Source of the DNA: Calliphora vicina
Lineage: Eukaryota; Arthropoda; Insecta; Diptera; Calliphoridae
DNA: 64,000 bases
Reading direction: 5' to 3'
Assembly: GCF_958450345.1 (NCBI RefSeq)
Contig: NC_088783.1
Span: forward strand, 16,495,701 to 16,559,700
Made by a program: the position numbers and the translations under genes. Shown piece by piece: positions 11,590-23,129 of this stretch (position 1 is the stretch's first letter; the number at the start of each line of letters is the position of its first letter). A model generated the notes under the pieces. It saw only the letters and a program-made list of their open reading frames with translations, was not told the DNA's origin and searched no databases.

Positions 11590-13023
11590 ATGGATTACTA
11601 TTACTATGACCAAGAAGGTGATGATGAACTAGAGGACAATGAAGATTATGAATACGACTCAATGGTACTGCCGGATGAAGAATCATTTAAGGATGTCTAT
11701 GAAGGTTGCATTAAATCTTCCAATCAGCAAGTGCAACAATATATATTAGTTCTTTTGGGATGCGGTTTTTTGCAACGTGTTGCCTGGGAAATAGTAAGAC
11801 GTTCAGTAGGTAATAGACATCAGTATTTGTACCATTTAATCTCTTTAGTTTGTGGCCTTACAAGTTTATGGTTTTATGTTGGCGCCGGCAGCAGCCTTTA
11901 TGTATGCCTGCATGTTTTGAACTTGTGCTTATTTCTGAAGTTGGCGCTAAGGTTAAAACTGAAATATACGGGTCCTTTGCTCTGTATGTACACCATATTT
12001 TGTCAATTATTTTGCGAATATCTATTGAAATCTGAACAATATGAAAGCATTAGGGGACCACAAATGGTGGTGAGCATGAAATTGATATCGGTGGCCTTTG
12101 AAGTTCAAGATGAAAAGGAAAAGTATCAGTTGATAACATACTTGGGATATCTGCTAAGTCCGGCTTCTTTAATATTAGGACCCTGGGTGTCATTAAAAGA
12201 TTACAGACCAGATTTTAATGTGAGGTTCAAATTAATGCCACATTTGGGCAGAATTCTCTTAAATATTTTATTAGCTGTAACGTTTTTAAATCTTTCCAAC
12301 TGTATTGTACCCTGGTTAAAGCAATTATTGAGCGCGGGACTGTGGTGGAGTACTTATTTGGAAGCCTTCTCTGTACGTTGTAGCCATTATTTTGTTTGTT
12401 ATCTTTCACAGGCCACACTAATGTCGGCCAATACGAATTCTTTGACATTAAGCTCCTCGTCTTTGGCATCTACTCAGACCATAGTCAATCCATGGGCTAT
12501 AGAATTTCCACGCTCTTTGTCCGATGTTATACGAAATTGGAATATACCCATGCATTTGTGGCTGAAACAAAACATATTCAATCGTTTACGTGCCACAAAA
12601 TATCCGTATTTTGTTGCCATTTTTATTACCTATCTAGTATCGTGTCTAGTACATGGTTTCAACTATAAAGTACATTTGGTTTTAATTTCCCTCAGTTGCT
12701 TTAGCTACTTTGAGAATCTCCTGAGGCATTGTTTAGCCCAAGTATTCGATGCCTGCATAGAATCAACCTGCTGTAAACAGAACTGCAAATATTTGCATTG
12801 TCCACGTCGTATGACGAAACAATATTTTACGCCTGCTTCGCTATTAGTACGTTTAGTCAATTTCTTATTTAGTTTAATAGTTGTCATACAATTGGCCTAT
12901 CTGGGGGTAATGTTGAATGCCACATCGTCCAGCACTATGACCATATTAGAGATTTGGAACAATATGAATTATTTGGGTCATATATTAGCCATGCTAATGT
13001 TTGTATTTTATAAATGTATTTAA
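11590..13023 (+). CDS. por: Porcupine, Wnt O-acyltransferase
   Basis: 477-residue multipass ER protein of the MBOAT family that attaches palmitoleate to Wnt/Wingless so that it can be secreted. The ATG at 11590 gives MDYYYYDQEGDDE followed by an acidic N-terminus; the frame opens slightly upstream but without an earlier ATG. Family landmarks are the WNIPMHLWLK block (conserved Asn at about residue 318) and SCLVHGFNYKV (candidate catalytic His at about 355), followed by the cysteine-rich loop CCKQNCKYLHCP that is also seen in vertebrate PORCN. Many hydrophobic segments are spread from residue 50 to the end. Length is close to other family members. No intron interrupts the coding region. Poly(A) signals AATAAA lie near 13192 and 13236. 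Transcribed away from Ranbp16 and towards RFT1. Confidence 0.95.
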   Translation: MDYYYYDQEGDDELEDNEDYEYDSMVLPDEESFKDVYEGCIKSSNQQVQQYILVLLGCGFLQRVAWEIVRRSVGNRHQYLYHLISLVCGLTSLWFYVGAGSSLYVCLHVLNLCLFLKLALRLKLKYTGPLLCMYTIFCQLFCEYLLKSEQYESIRGPQMVVSMKLISVAFEVQDEKEKYQLITYLGYLLSPASLILGPWVSLKDYRPDFNVRFKLMPHLGRILLNILLAVTFLNLSNCIVPWLKQLLSAGLWWSTYLEAFSVRCSHYFVCYLSQATLMSANTNSLTLSSSSLASTQTIVNPWAIEFPRSLSDVIRNWNIPMHLWLKQNIFNRLRATKYPYFVAIFITYLVSCLVHGFNYKVHLVLISLSCFSYFENLLRHCLAQVFDACIESTCCKQNCKYLHCPRRMTKQYFTPASLLVRLVNFLFSLIVVIQLAYLGVMLNATSSSTMTILEIWNNMNYLGHILAMLMFVFYKCI

Positions 13024-13409
13024 AATATCAAAGAAAGGTTTTTTAGGAATAATGTAAGAATGTACTTAGTATTATTATGTACTTATAAAACGACCATACG
13101 TTTTTTTTTATTATTTTTATTTAGAGTTGTTTAGTTGTAATCTTAATTTGTTTTCAGTTTATAAATATGTATTTATAGGTATGTAAGTAAGTAATAAATT
13201 GTTAATATTTCTTTTATATACATTTTTATATATGAAAAATAAAATTAAATAAAAAAAAAAAAATATTTAACAAAATTTTACTAGGAATGTAAGTAAGTGA
13301 GCTTGTTTAATTAATATAAAGAAGAAAAAGAAAACTTTAACTAATTTTCATAATTTCTTCTAATATATTTGATATTTATAGCATTTATTAATAACATTTG
13401 TCTTTTACA
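13024..13409. other. Convergent 3' UTRs of por and RFT1
   Basis: 386 bp between the two stop codons. AATAAA signals for por sit near 13192 and 13236. Minus-strand signals (TTTATT on the plus strand) occur at 13384, about 20 bp past the RFT1 stop, and near 13125. The two transcripts therefore may overlap at their 3' ends. AT-rich, no other feature. Confidence 0.6.
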
Positions 13410-16227
13410 TCAAACAGCCTTTAATTTTCTTTTATACGACCAGCCCAGCTTTATCAGATCTTTATTTTCATACGACCAAACAGCCAAAACAATTACAACG
13501 CTTAGAACGCCTAAAGTAATGTGCTTTAGAATGGTTGTGTTAAACTGTTAAGAGATGAAGAAATAGATTTTATTTTGTTGTTTTTATTTTAAACTTTAGC
13601 AAGTCACTTACCATCCAATAGTTGCAGACAATTCCCACAAAAATTAATGTCAATATAAAGAATCTCTTTGGCAACAAACCCATTAGTGGATTGCAATCTA
13701 ATGGCTTGTATTGCAGCCAAATAAAACGAGTGCTAAAATTTAAAGATTTAAAGAAATTAAGAAAATCTAGTATGAGAGCTATATTCTGTGCTGAGCCGAA
13801 TCTTATATACCCTTCACCAATGTATGCTTTAAGATAAATATTGAAAGCACTTGTTGTCATATCGGTCCTAATTTCTATGGCGTTATATACGACGTTCGAA
13901 ATGTATATGATTAGATATCCATATTGTCTTATGACTTATATTTCAAAAATACGTAACAAATCGAGGTCGACATTTATGGGTCGATTTTCTCCATTTTAAA
14001 CAGCAAAATAACCAGGACTAGAACCGATATATTTATATATCAATAAAGTATGTAAGTTATTGGGGAGCTTCGAAAAGTCGATTTCAACAGACAGGCGGAC
14101 ATGAATCCACTATCTATAACCATCCAGAATATATGTATATGTGAAAAATGTGGATATAACAAACGGAATGACATACTTATATATATCCTTAGCATGGTGA
14201 AGGTGAATCTATAAAAATCTTGTTTGATATTGAAATTAAAAATTACCTGAAACAAATGCGCGAAAACATATTGATACAGTTGGCAAATATAAAGCCCACG
14301 GGACCAAAAATACTCGTCAATACGTAGGATAATACCAAAAAGCTTACAGAAAATATAGCCATTAGATAATTGTATTTGTCAATGTCTTGGCTGGTATTGG
14401 TGGCAAACATATAGCCCTCAGTTATACCATTCACCGCCAGGAAATATATAGCCAAACAGTGCCATTTTAGTAGTACAACTGGCAAACCGTCGGCAACAAA
14501 ATCAGCACCACCATACAACAGCAGTAGGGTGTGTGAATAACTTTGACCAAATACCAGTGCCAGTAGACCTATTGATGATACAACTAAAGAGAGATGACTT
14601 AGAACTTGAGCGGCTTGCTGCACTTTTGCCTTGAAAAAACAATTACTTAGTAGATTTTAATTAGATTCTTTATGTATAATAAATAAGTTTATAATTACCT
14701 TATCCTGTTTTTGGAGATCCACATCTCTGGCAATGGTTTGTGTAAAATAAAAGTAACTACTTTCCTCTATGGGTCTAAATATGAATCTTGCTGCCAGACT
14801 GCCCAAATTGTTGACCACGTCGTAAGTAGCCTGTTGACTAAAACTTAGGACAGGACTCATGGACATAACATATTTCTCTCCCTCCGTTAAAATTTGCTTA
14901 AGAACGCCTTGCTTGACAAAGCTTAAAGTTAAAACTTGCAGTTCTGAGTTGAAAAAACGTTCCTAAATGAAAAACAAACATTTTCAATTCGCTTTAAGAT
15001 AGAAACAAGTACTTACTACCTACTACACCATATTTCATTTACACATAGATCGGAAACTCTCCTGTCAAAGACCTAAGTTAGTTGTCAAAAACCTAAGTGG
15101 ATAAGGTATTAGTAAAAAAATCGAGGTGATAACAAAAAATGGTTGTTCTGGTTTTCACATAGTTTTTACTAATACATTCTCACCACTCAAGTTTTAGGCA
15201 ACTGAGTTACATAGGACTTTGACGAAATCTATTAATTTCTAAACTTTATTTCACTGCTTACCTTGTTAATCATGGTACCGGGGAGAAATTGCCTCAAATT
15301 TCTAAACGGAAAATCATGCATACTATCGAAAATGTTTTTATTAACAAATGGCAATCGTAGCTTCCAATTATTTTCTTTATCCTTCATGGATTTCTTGTAA
15401 TCTTCAAACAAATGTATATAATAGGCAAAAAATCCATAATGAGATACAAGTATTGTAATCGCACTAACCAATTGAGCAATAGCAAAGGCATAAATGGCCA
15501 CCGAACCATTTCCTAAGACAATCCAAAGAAACACCACTGAACGTACAAATATATGAAGAGTATTTAAAATAACTTTAAGTTTAACAAAACAAAACACTTG
15601 TATTATAAACACTGGAGCTTCGGCACACAGTTCTATGACACAAGACAAGGCGACAGCATAACAAGCAAAACGGTATTGTGCCGCAAATACAGTGTCAACA
15701 GCCGTTAGCCAATTGAGCCATATATACACGCAAGGTATGCTTATAGCTATGCAGATGGGAACTCTGGAAAGTGGAAAAGGAAGAGGAGCACAAGAGATAA
15801 AGATAAACATTCACCAATTTTTTCAGCTCATACATATAGTAGTTTAAGAGTTTTTGTTATTCTTAACGCTCTACTTACGTTAGCCACTGTTGATTTATTA
15901 ATTGAGCCCATGAGCATTTTTCACGTTGCTGGGAGGTAGCACTAAGCGAAGCACGATTTATAGCCTCACGAGATAAGAACAGAAGCGTACTCTCCAGCAG
16001 CAGTAAACGTACATTCATTATGCCCAATACCTCGCGGCCAACATTGCGCACTATGAAGGCATTGATACCAAAGGTTATAATACGACATAATACCTGTTTG
16101 TTATGAAATTTAAAAGCAATAGGGATATATTTTTTCTTATCACAATAAATGGCAGTTAATAACCCACCTGAAAAATAATACTTAATCCGGCGTTAAGCAA
16201 ACTACTTTGCAAAACATTACGTGACAT
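13410..16227 (-). CDS. rft1: RFT1 homologue, N-glycosylation membrane protein
   Basis: Multipass ER membrane protein needed for use of Man5GlcNAc2-PP-dolichol in N-glycosylation; whether it is itself the flippase is disputed. Seven exons on the minus strand: 16168-16227, 15879-16093, 15262-15763, 14699-14962, 14247-14629, 13612-13732, 13410-13544. Lengths sum to 1,680 bases, 559 residues plus stop, with all phases consistent. Landmarks include ITFGINAFIVRNVGREVLGI, NVRLLLLESTLLFLSREA, QILTEGEKYVM, YDVVNNLGSLAARFIF, RPIEESSYFYF and NGITEGYMFAT, all recognisable against human RFT1. The start ATG at 16225-16227 is the first in frame and begins MSRNVLQSSLLNAG. Intron 5 carries a reversed TTCACC-type repeat and intron 3 a MITE. 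Converges on por. Identification is firm. Confidence 0.95.
13880..14210 (-). repeat. Dispersed TTCACC-type repeat, reversed copy
   Basis: Read on the minus strand it shows GGTGAAGG ends reversed, CATTCCGTTTG, TATATTCTGGAT, a short GTCCGCCTGTCTGTTGAAAT run and CAATATGGATATC. Diverged and lacking a clean boundary. It lies wholly inside the intron between RFT1 exons 5 and 6. Confidence 0.75.
15044..15215. mobile_element. CGGAAACT-type MITE, copy A
   Basis: Begins CATAGATCGGAAACTCTCC and contains CCTAAGTTAGTTGTC and ATACATTCTCACCA blocks shared with the copies at 22671 and 22953. The right end is degraded. Located in the intron between RFT1 exons 3 and 4. Confidence 0.65.
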
Positions 16228-16539
16228 CTTGTTGTGTATAAATATGTAGACCTGGGCATTAAATTCTTATCATACCTGTCCACACATATTTGTCGTCTGT
16301 CTTTCCTTGTGCGTATTGTTCCTATTTTAAATATTTTTGGGTTACTAATTTAGTTGGGATGTGTAATGTTTTTATTGGCGTTTGTTTTGATTCTGGTAGC
16401 AGTGGTGCTAATTTAGAGATTTCACATTATATGTAGCGATTTTGCGAACAGTTTAGCGGAGAAAAAAAAGTGTTTAACTATTAGCGGGAAATTTAACTAG
16501 ATTGATAATTTGTTGGTACTTTGAAGAATGAAAGGACAC

Positions 16540-16720
16540 AGGAAAGGTATCCCAAGACATAAAATTAATAATGGATGGATTTCCGGAAAAAGTGGATAAA
16601 TTTCTAATATTTTAATACTTAATGAATTTGTACAATATTTGAATAAGTCCTCTATAACTCCTAAACTAAGAGAGATAATTTTAACGTTTTTATGCTTATA
16701 ATTACGATATCTATCAACTA
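16540..16720 (+). mobile_element. 3' end of a Tc1-like element (relic)
   Basis: Shares GATTTCCGGAAAAAGTGG, TTAATGAATTTGTACAATAT and neighbouring words with the end of the transposase relic at 31380-32390. Only the terminal ~180 bp remain. The stretch from here to 17273 shows nothing else I recognise. Confidence 0.55.
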
Positions 16721-17273
16721 AAAAACACATCAATATGTTTGTATGACTTTTTCAAAAAATTGGAATGCAACAGATTTATACTTGGCCTACAATTAAGCTG
16801 ACAATGTATGTCAACATAATCATTATGATTAACTACCAATTTTTCTGAAAATCTTTGGATTTTTGTGTAAAAATAGTTATTGTTTCGAAAAGCGCCCAAT
16901 TCAAAATATTTGTGACTGGCTCAATTATAATTTTCCCTAGTACTTTCTCAATACAGAAAAATCGCGAACTGATGATGGATTTTGTTGAAAAAGTTATCAA
17001 GACTGTCTAGAGTTTAAGAAGAAGCAAGGAAGCTCTAAGGTTACCAGATCAATTTCTATAAATGATGCCTTATTAAGAAAATTTAGAGCAGTGTCATGCT
17101 TATATCGTCGCCTGCATTTAAATCAGAAAAATATTGGTTAATTTGTAATAATGTTTGTATAGGACTGCTTTAATAATAGCGGTAAACAGGACAATTTGCC
17201 AGATGGCTAAAATATGGGTTGAAAACAGACAAATTTTAAACCTGCAGCATTCCTGTTTTATTATTGTTTATTT

Positions 17274-19343
17274 CAGGGTTTCGATATTCAGCTCTAGCAA
17301 CATATTTCTTACATTTGACTATGCAATAAATATGAAATTATCTCATTTCATCACAATCAGCTAATATAAATATTCATACTGTTCGTTCGTATTACTATTA
17401 AAATTGCAATGCTCTTCTGCAATTTTTAGTAGCAAACACAATCCATTGCATATCCACCAAAATATATGTTCGTGCTTTAGTAGCACACACAGTTTTTCTG
17501 TCGTGCTAATATTGCACTCCATTCGTTTTATTTTGTTGTGCTGGCAAACTTTTCTAGCAAAAATACACACTTCTGTAGTTGTGCTATAGCACAATTGACA
17601 TTTCTGCAATTGATGCTATCAGTTGCTGTTCTTGATAAGTGCATAACAACATATCAGTAAACACACCCAATGTACAGTTGGGCAGAATCAAAATTTTTTT
17701 GAAATATATCTGGCATTTCTAAACGGCTGATCTGATCAGGATAAAATTTGACGCGGGCATAGCCAAGGAGTATTCGAGTTTAAATTATTGAAATGGGACC
17801 TACAAATGCCTCAGGGGCGGCGCTATGGGGGCTCAGAATAGGGTACCTTCGTCATGCAAAATTTTTAAACACGTGCCATTTTTTTGTTTCCCATTCGATT
17901 TCAAAGAGTTTTATATGTTTAGAAAGCGCTCGTCTATGTCTTGAAAAAATATGCTTGTGTGTGCTATTTATCTCTTATACTTTTCGAGTTATAGGCATTT
18001 CAAAATTGAAATTTTAAAATTTTGCCATACCTTGGTCCGCTTTTTTAAAAATATAGGTCGTACTTTTGTACCGAACGGGCTCGATTTTTTTTTGTTAGTT
18101 AGACAACTAAATTATCAGTAATATACAAAATATTTCAGAGTAATATCGATTATAGATCCAAAAATAAACGATTTTCAATTTAAGAATTCAAAAAATAGTA
18201 GATTTTTGCTGTTTTTTGGATGAAAAGGTGACTTAAATCTTTTTTATTAAAAAAAAACTTTCTTTAAGAACATATAACAATTTTATGTTTTTCTGTAAGG
18301 TAGCTTTACAGAGAACATTTTGATATAAAAAACATGTCCTATTTTTTGAACATGTTGCCCTTTCGTCCTTCGGAATTTGACCTATTTTTTGATAAAAATT
18401 TCAACTTTGGGCCACATGTTCTAAAATCCCAAAGTTGGGATCAAAAAACGGAAAGCAGCTTTAGAAACCTTGATTTGTTCCCTATTTATCCCCAAAGTAT
18501 TTTCCCAGCCCCGAAGGAAATGTAGACCATATGGTTAAAATTGTAAAAAATACCATTTTCGGGATTTTCGCTTAAATTTTTAGGAATTGTGGGATTCCTT
18601 TTAACCTTTTGAAAAGTTTTTTTACACTTTGTAATTTGGAATGACAAATTTAAAAAACGTTGAAAATTTCATTGAGTTTTGCTAATAAATAAAGATTTTA
18701 TTACAGATTACATATTTATTGAGTTTCTAAAACTAAAATTTTTATCAAAATTTTAATAGGATTGCAAATACATATTAGGAACAATTTGATCCTCATTTAT
18801 TCCGAACATTTTTTTTCTTGTTTAGATATTTTAATTTTTGGTCTTACAAAAAAAATGCAAGTCAATATCTCAGTTAGATTCAAAAATATTTACACTAATG
18901 AATAATCGTTATTTCGTATTACATACTTGACAATAAAATAACTAGCAGCATCCAAATAGCCAAAAAACAAGAAATATCAATGCAACCATAGCAAAGCAAC
19001 CAAAGAAATGTAAATTGCTGCCAGAGAAAATTGATAGCACAACAAAACAAAAACTTATGCTGACGCGCAATATTAGTTCGGCAAAAAAGTGTGTATGCTG
19101 CTATAGCACGAACATATATTTTGGTTGTTGTGCTACAATAACGAGTTGACAACTGGTTGTATCTGCTACTAGAAATTGCAAACTAACATTGCAATTTGTA
19201 TAGTAATATATGAATAGTAACAGCAATTTATATTAGCAGAGTTATACAAAATTATAATAGTAACTATATTTTTAGTATGCAGATTGATAAAAATGTATAT
19301 TTACTGCAATTGACGGCTAATATAGTAGCAATTGTAAACCCTG
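17274..19343. mobile_element. Non-autonomous hAT-type element with long diverged inverted ends
   Basis: 2,070 bp bounded by CAGGGTTT and its reverse complement AAACCCTG, with a perfect 8-bp target duplication GTTTATTT at 17266-17273 and 19344-19351. These are hAT features. Inside the tips, long imperfect inverted repeats run from about 17360-17595 and 18990-19237, sharing CCAAAATATATGTTCGTGCT and TTTTGTTGTGCT words. Repeated GTGCTATAGCAC-like palindromes occur within these arms. The interior 17690-18610 has no transposase; it is homologous to the arms of the foldback element at 40955-45195. Open frames inside are short and not protein-like. Confidence 0.8.
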
Positions 19344-19432
19344 GTTTATTTTGATTGAAAAATTTGTTGTGCGGTCTTTAATTTTAAGTGTAAAAACTAT
19401 TTTTTGTCATTTTATTTGTAATTTACACCAAA

Positions 19433-21186
19433 ATGAGAACGTGTTTTGTGCCCTTTTGCGATGGCAAAAATAAAGATCAACCCAATAGAACAATGTTTTT
19501 AGTGCCTAGGGTAAGTATTTTGTACTAGAAAAGCAATTATAAATTAAATTATTTTTCTTCTAAAAGGAACCAGTACTGTTTGCACAATGGGCCGATATTT
19601 TACCAAAAGTACGCACCTTAAGATCTATAGATAGAATATGCCATTTGCATTTTAGACCTGAGGATGTGGTCTATACATTTGATCATATTATTAATGGTCA
19701 AATATACAAAATACAAAGAGATCGACCTAGATTAAAGCCAGATGCCCTGCCATGTTTGGAAATGACCACCAAAGAGGAATTGGTAAGTTAAATGTTTTAT
19801 ACATATTATACGATATGAATATAGATAAAAGAGAACAAATCGATATATCCCTGTAACACTTTATATTTTCATAATTTCTTACTGTTAATATTCACATTTT
19901 CTGTATTGACGTCCTTCGGCCAGACGTCTACTTTGGGATATATCGAACACCGGCTTCGCTAAAAATACTTTTTCGGTATATCGAAATTTACTAATGTAGG
20001 TACGACATATAGATTAAAAACTAAATTTTTAGTTCACAATGTTAATAACATGTAACAAATTATATATCAGATGAAAGGTATTTTCAATCATACCAATATT
20101 GCCATGATAATAATATAATCTATTATTTAGAGAAGATATATACTATTATATATAATGATTTTAATGTTATATAATTCCCAAATTAAGAGAACGGATAAAA
20201 AAGTTGACGTTTTTATGCTTATAATTAAGAGTGATATCATTACAAATTATTTAAATGCAAGCTGTTATCATGATCTTGATTTAAGCCGGTAAAAATGTGT
20301 GACTGCAAAATGTGATAATTCGTAATACATAGTTTTTTTTGTTAGTGAACAAACCATAGATCAATATTACTAATTTAATGAAAATTAAAAATAATTTGTA
20401 TATTTACGTGTTATATTTTAGCTCTCATACAGAGTAAAGCATCGACTTCCTAGTAACACTAAAGTAGCAAAATTAAGTGATAAAGCGATATCCGATCAAA
20501 TATATGAGCTGATTACAGAAGATCATCAAGCTGAAAATGAACAACCAACGATTCTTAATGTCGAAATTCAAAAGCAACAACCTCAAGTAGATAATTGTAC
20601 CGCCATTGTTGTTAATTTCGAAGATGTTATCGAAAACGTTAATAATGACGAACAAACTATAAATGATGAACCAGATAATCAATTAATTGATCTGGTAGTG
20701 GAAGAACCTAACTATGAATGTGATGAAGCTAATGAAGAAAGTGCTTCACTTAATGCTAATAGTGAAAATTTGGCAATGGCGAAACTAATGGATTTATTTA
20801 ATTTACTCTATGACAATGTGTATGATGTTCTAGCGCCTAATACTCTGTGGGGTATACATCGTTGTCCAAATCGTTCGCTTATATGTTTCTCTTACATGGA
20901 CGTCACGAAATTCCAATTTACAAAAATGATTAATATTAATGTCGGTGGTTCGGTGCAGCTGTATTTTTATGGATCTTTAATAAGAACTCTGCAGTTATGT
21001 GAGGATATTGACGATTTGGATAGTATGGCAATAGTGTTAAATCATGTTGATATGTGGCGTTTGTGTTTTGGAAAATCATCGAATTCGGAATGTGAAATTG
21101 TGGTGGAACCAAACGATGACAACTGTTGGAGCACTGATGACAATGATCAGGTATTTTTGTGTAAAATATGTTTGCAAATGAATTAA
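19433..21186 (+). CDS. THAP-domain protein
   Basis: Three exons, 19433-19510, 19567-19782 and 20422-21186, giving 352 residues with both introns in phase 0. Residues 1-90 form a THAP zinc finger, a C2CH DNA-binding fold: MRTCFVPFC supplies Cys4 and Cys9 (C-x4-C), ICHLHF supplies the C-x2-H pair, the central Trp is in AQWADILPK, and LKPDALPC takes the place of the AVPTIF box. The middle (about 115-190) is acidic and Asn/Gln-rich, probably disordered. The last ~150 residues, from MAKLMDLFNLL, look folded, but I recognise no domain. It is probably a sequence-specific DNA-binding regulator; its target is unknown. Poly(A) signal AATAAA at 21203. The upstream hAT element ends only 90 bp before the start codon, so the promoter must lie in or very near it. 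Confidence 0.85.
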
Positions 21187-21368
21187 TATGATTTTTGCGA
21201 TGAATAAAGTGGAAATTTAATTTTAAAGTTGTTTGAATTGTCAATATACATTTGAAAGTACTTTATTCGGCTGTGTCGAATTTTAGAAATTGTTATGGTG
21301 AAAAACATAAATGAGATTTATTCTCCTGTATCGCTGTACCTTGCCCGTTAAAATAAATTAAAAGTATA

Positions 21369-22107
21369 TTGGGTGTATAAGTTAAAAATGTGCGACTTTT
21401 TTTAAATTTTTAACTTTTATTTTGAAACATTTGTACAATATAAATTTAATGAAAGTATTGTCCATTGTTAGCTATCAGCTTTTCCCAACAAGAACAGTTC
21501 ATTTTTAGAGGCCAAAAACGAATAAAGCCAATATCAAATACTTTGTTCCAAAGTGAAGTGTATCTCAGAGAGAGCGTTCTTCATCAATCGAATCACATAA
21601 TAGTTGGACGGGCACGGTCTGTACTACAAAGCGGGTGAGGCAAAACTTCCCAATCACTTCATTCTAAATAATTTTTATGTGGCCGAGCGTTGTCATGATG
21701 AAATATTTTGGTTTCATGTCTGGCCGCATATTCTGGGCGTTTTTTTTGGCCAATTCTCAATTCAAACGTATCAGTTTCATTCGGTACAGGTTCCCTGTGA
21801 TGGTCTGGTCAGATTTCAGCAGTTCACTCACAGACACTTTATTCCACCAAATACACAGCATTAGCTTAGCGCCGTGGATATTTGGCTTTGGTGTCGATTA
21901 GGCTGGTTGGCCTAATCATAAATAATGATTCGGTGCAAAAATGATTTCCTTTTATAGCTTTCAAACATCATTTTGTACATGTAAAATCGTCTTACAAGGT
22001 CTTTCAACTTCAATTCGTATGGTATCCAATTTCCCTGATTTTGGAAGAATCCTGCTGCTGCAAATCTTTTGAAATTGCTGATTGAGTAGCTCTTAATGAT
22101 TTTGCAA
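21369..22107 (-). pseudogene. Mariner transposase relic
   Basis: Starts with the mariner inverted repeat TTGGGTGTATAAGTTAAAAA preceded by TA. The minus strand carries, in broken frames, the helix-turn-helix end (ACTCAATCAGCAATTTCAAA), the WNK-type catalytic core remnants and the final GCTAACAATGGACAATACTT motif. It matches the mariner at 47516-49661. The 5' part of the element is replaced at 22108 by a TTCACC-type repeat. Confidence 0.85.
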
Positions 22108-22545
22108 CCTCTTCACCTTCGTGAGAAGGGTATATATAAGTTTGTCATTCCGTTTGCAATTTCTACATTTTTCATTTCCGACCCTATAAAGTATATATAT
22201 TCTGGATCCTTATAGATAGCGGAGTCGATTAAGCAATGTCCGTCTGTCTGTCTGTTGAAATCAATTTTCTGAAGTCCCCTGATATCTTCGGGATCCAAAT
22301 CTTCATAATTCTGTCAGACATGCTTTCGAGAAGTTTGCTATTTAAAATCAGCAAAATCGGTCCACAAATGGCTGAGATATGAGGAAAAAACCAGGGCAAC
22401 CTCGATTTTTGACCTATATCTGGATTACTAAGTCATTAATATAGACAATATGGATATTTAATGACAGATATTTCAAAGACCTTTGCAACGACGTATATAA
22501 GACCATAGTAAGTTGGACCTACAATGGGTCCAATTTCGATATTTA
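22108..22545 (+). repeat. Dispersed TTCACC-type repeat, copy 5
   Basis: One of the best preserved copies: TTCACCTTCGTGAGAAGGGT, CCGTTTGCAATTTCTAC, TATATATTCTGGATCC, GTCCGTCTGTCTGTCTG, GATATCTTCGGGATCC, CAACCTCGATTTTTGACC and TGGACCTACAATGGGTCC. It abuts the truncated mariner exactly at its left end, so it probably inserted there or marks the deletion point. Confidence 0.85.
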
Positions 22546-22670
22546 AATTTTTTATTTTGAAGTATAATTTGGTTCAAATTAAAGAAGTTAAAGCAAAACT
22601 ACCCGCATTTGATGCTTTGTTGGTACAAAATTCTACATTTTTGAACCAAAAAAAAAAACTTTGTTGTTTA

Positions 22671-22825
22671 CATAGAGCGGAAACTAGGAAAAAACTTAAA
22701 TAAAAAAATTACTCAAAATATTCCCACATACGAGTGTTGTTTTTGTTTTCACATAGTTTTTTCTACTAATACATTCTCACCAGTTAGGTTTCTAACAACT
22801 GAGTTAGGAGAGTTTCCGCTATATG
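22671..22825 (-). mobile_element. CGGAAACT-type MITE, copy B
   Basis: 155 bp with inverted ends CATAGAGCGGAAACT and AGTTTCCGCTATATG. Inner blocks TTTTCACATAGTTTTTT and ATACATTCTCACCAGTTAGG match copies A and C. No coding capacity. Confidence 0.75.
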
Positions 22826-22952
22826 TCTATTCTCTATGGTTTATTCTCTAATGTTCAATAATTATGTAAGAATTAATGTCAGATATGTACCCTTCAAAAT
22901 GACATATATATAAGTTATTAAAAATCTATTGCATTGAAAAATATACATACAT

Positions 22953-23100
22953 ATAGCGGAAACTCTCCTGTCAAATACCTAACTCAGTTGTCAGAAACCT
23001 AAGTGGTGAGAATGTATTATATAAATAAAACTATTTGAAAACAAAAGCATCACTCATACGTGTGATTATTTTGAGTAATATTTTTGTTTGATTTTGTTCT
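22953..23100 (+). mobile_element. CGGAAACT-type MITE, copy C
   Basis: Begins ATATAGCGGAAACTCTCCTG and continues with CCTAACTCAGTTGTC, GGTGAGAATGTATTA and CATACGTGTGATTATTTTGA, mirroring copy B. The far inverted end is missing or degraded. Only 128 bp separate it from copy B, in opposite orientation. Confidence 0.65.
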
Positions 23101-23129
23101 TTTTTTGCTTCAGCGGCACTTTTATTTTT

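Noticed and set aside
12227..12887. Frames overlapping por
   Set aside because: Shadows of the porcupine coding sequence in other frames.
19860..20080. GACGTC inverted repeat in the THAP gene intron as a regulatory element
   Set aside because: Short imperfect palindromes of this size are expected by chance, and nothing else supports function.
21604..21901. Plus-strand frames of 86 and 74 residues
   Set aside because: Antisense shadows of the mariner relic, whose coding remnants are on the minus strand.
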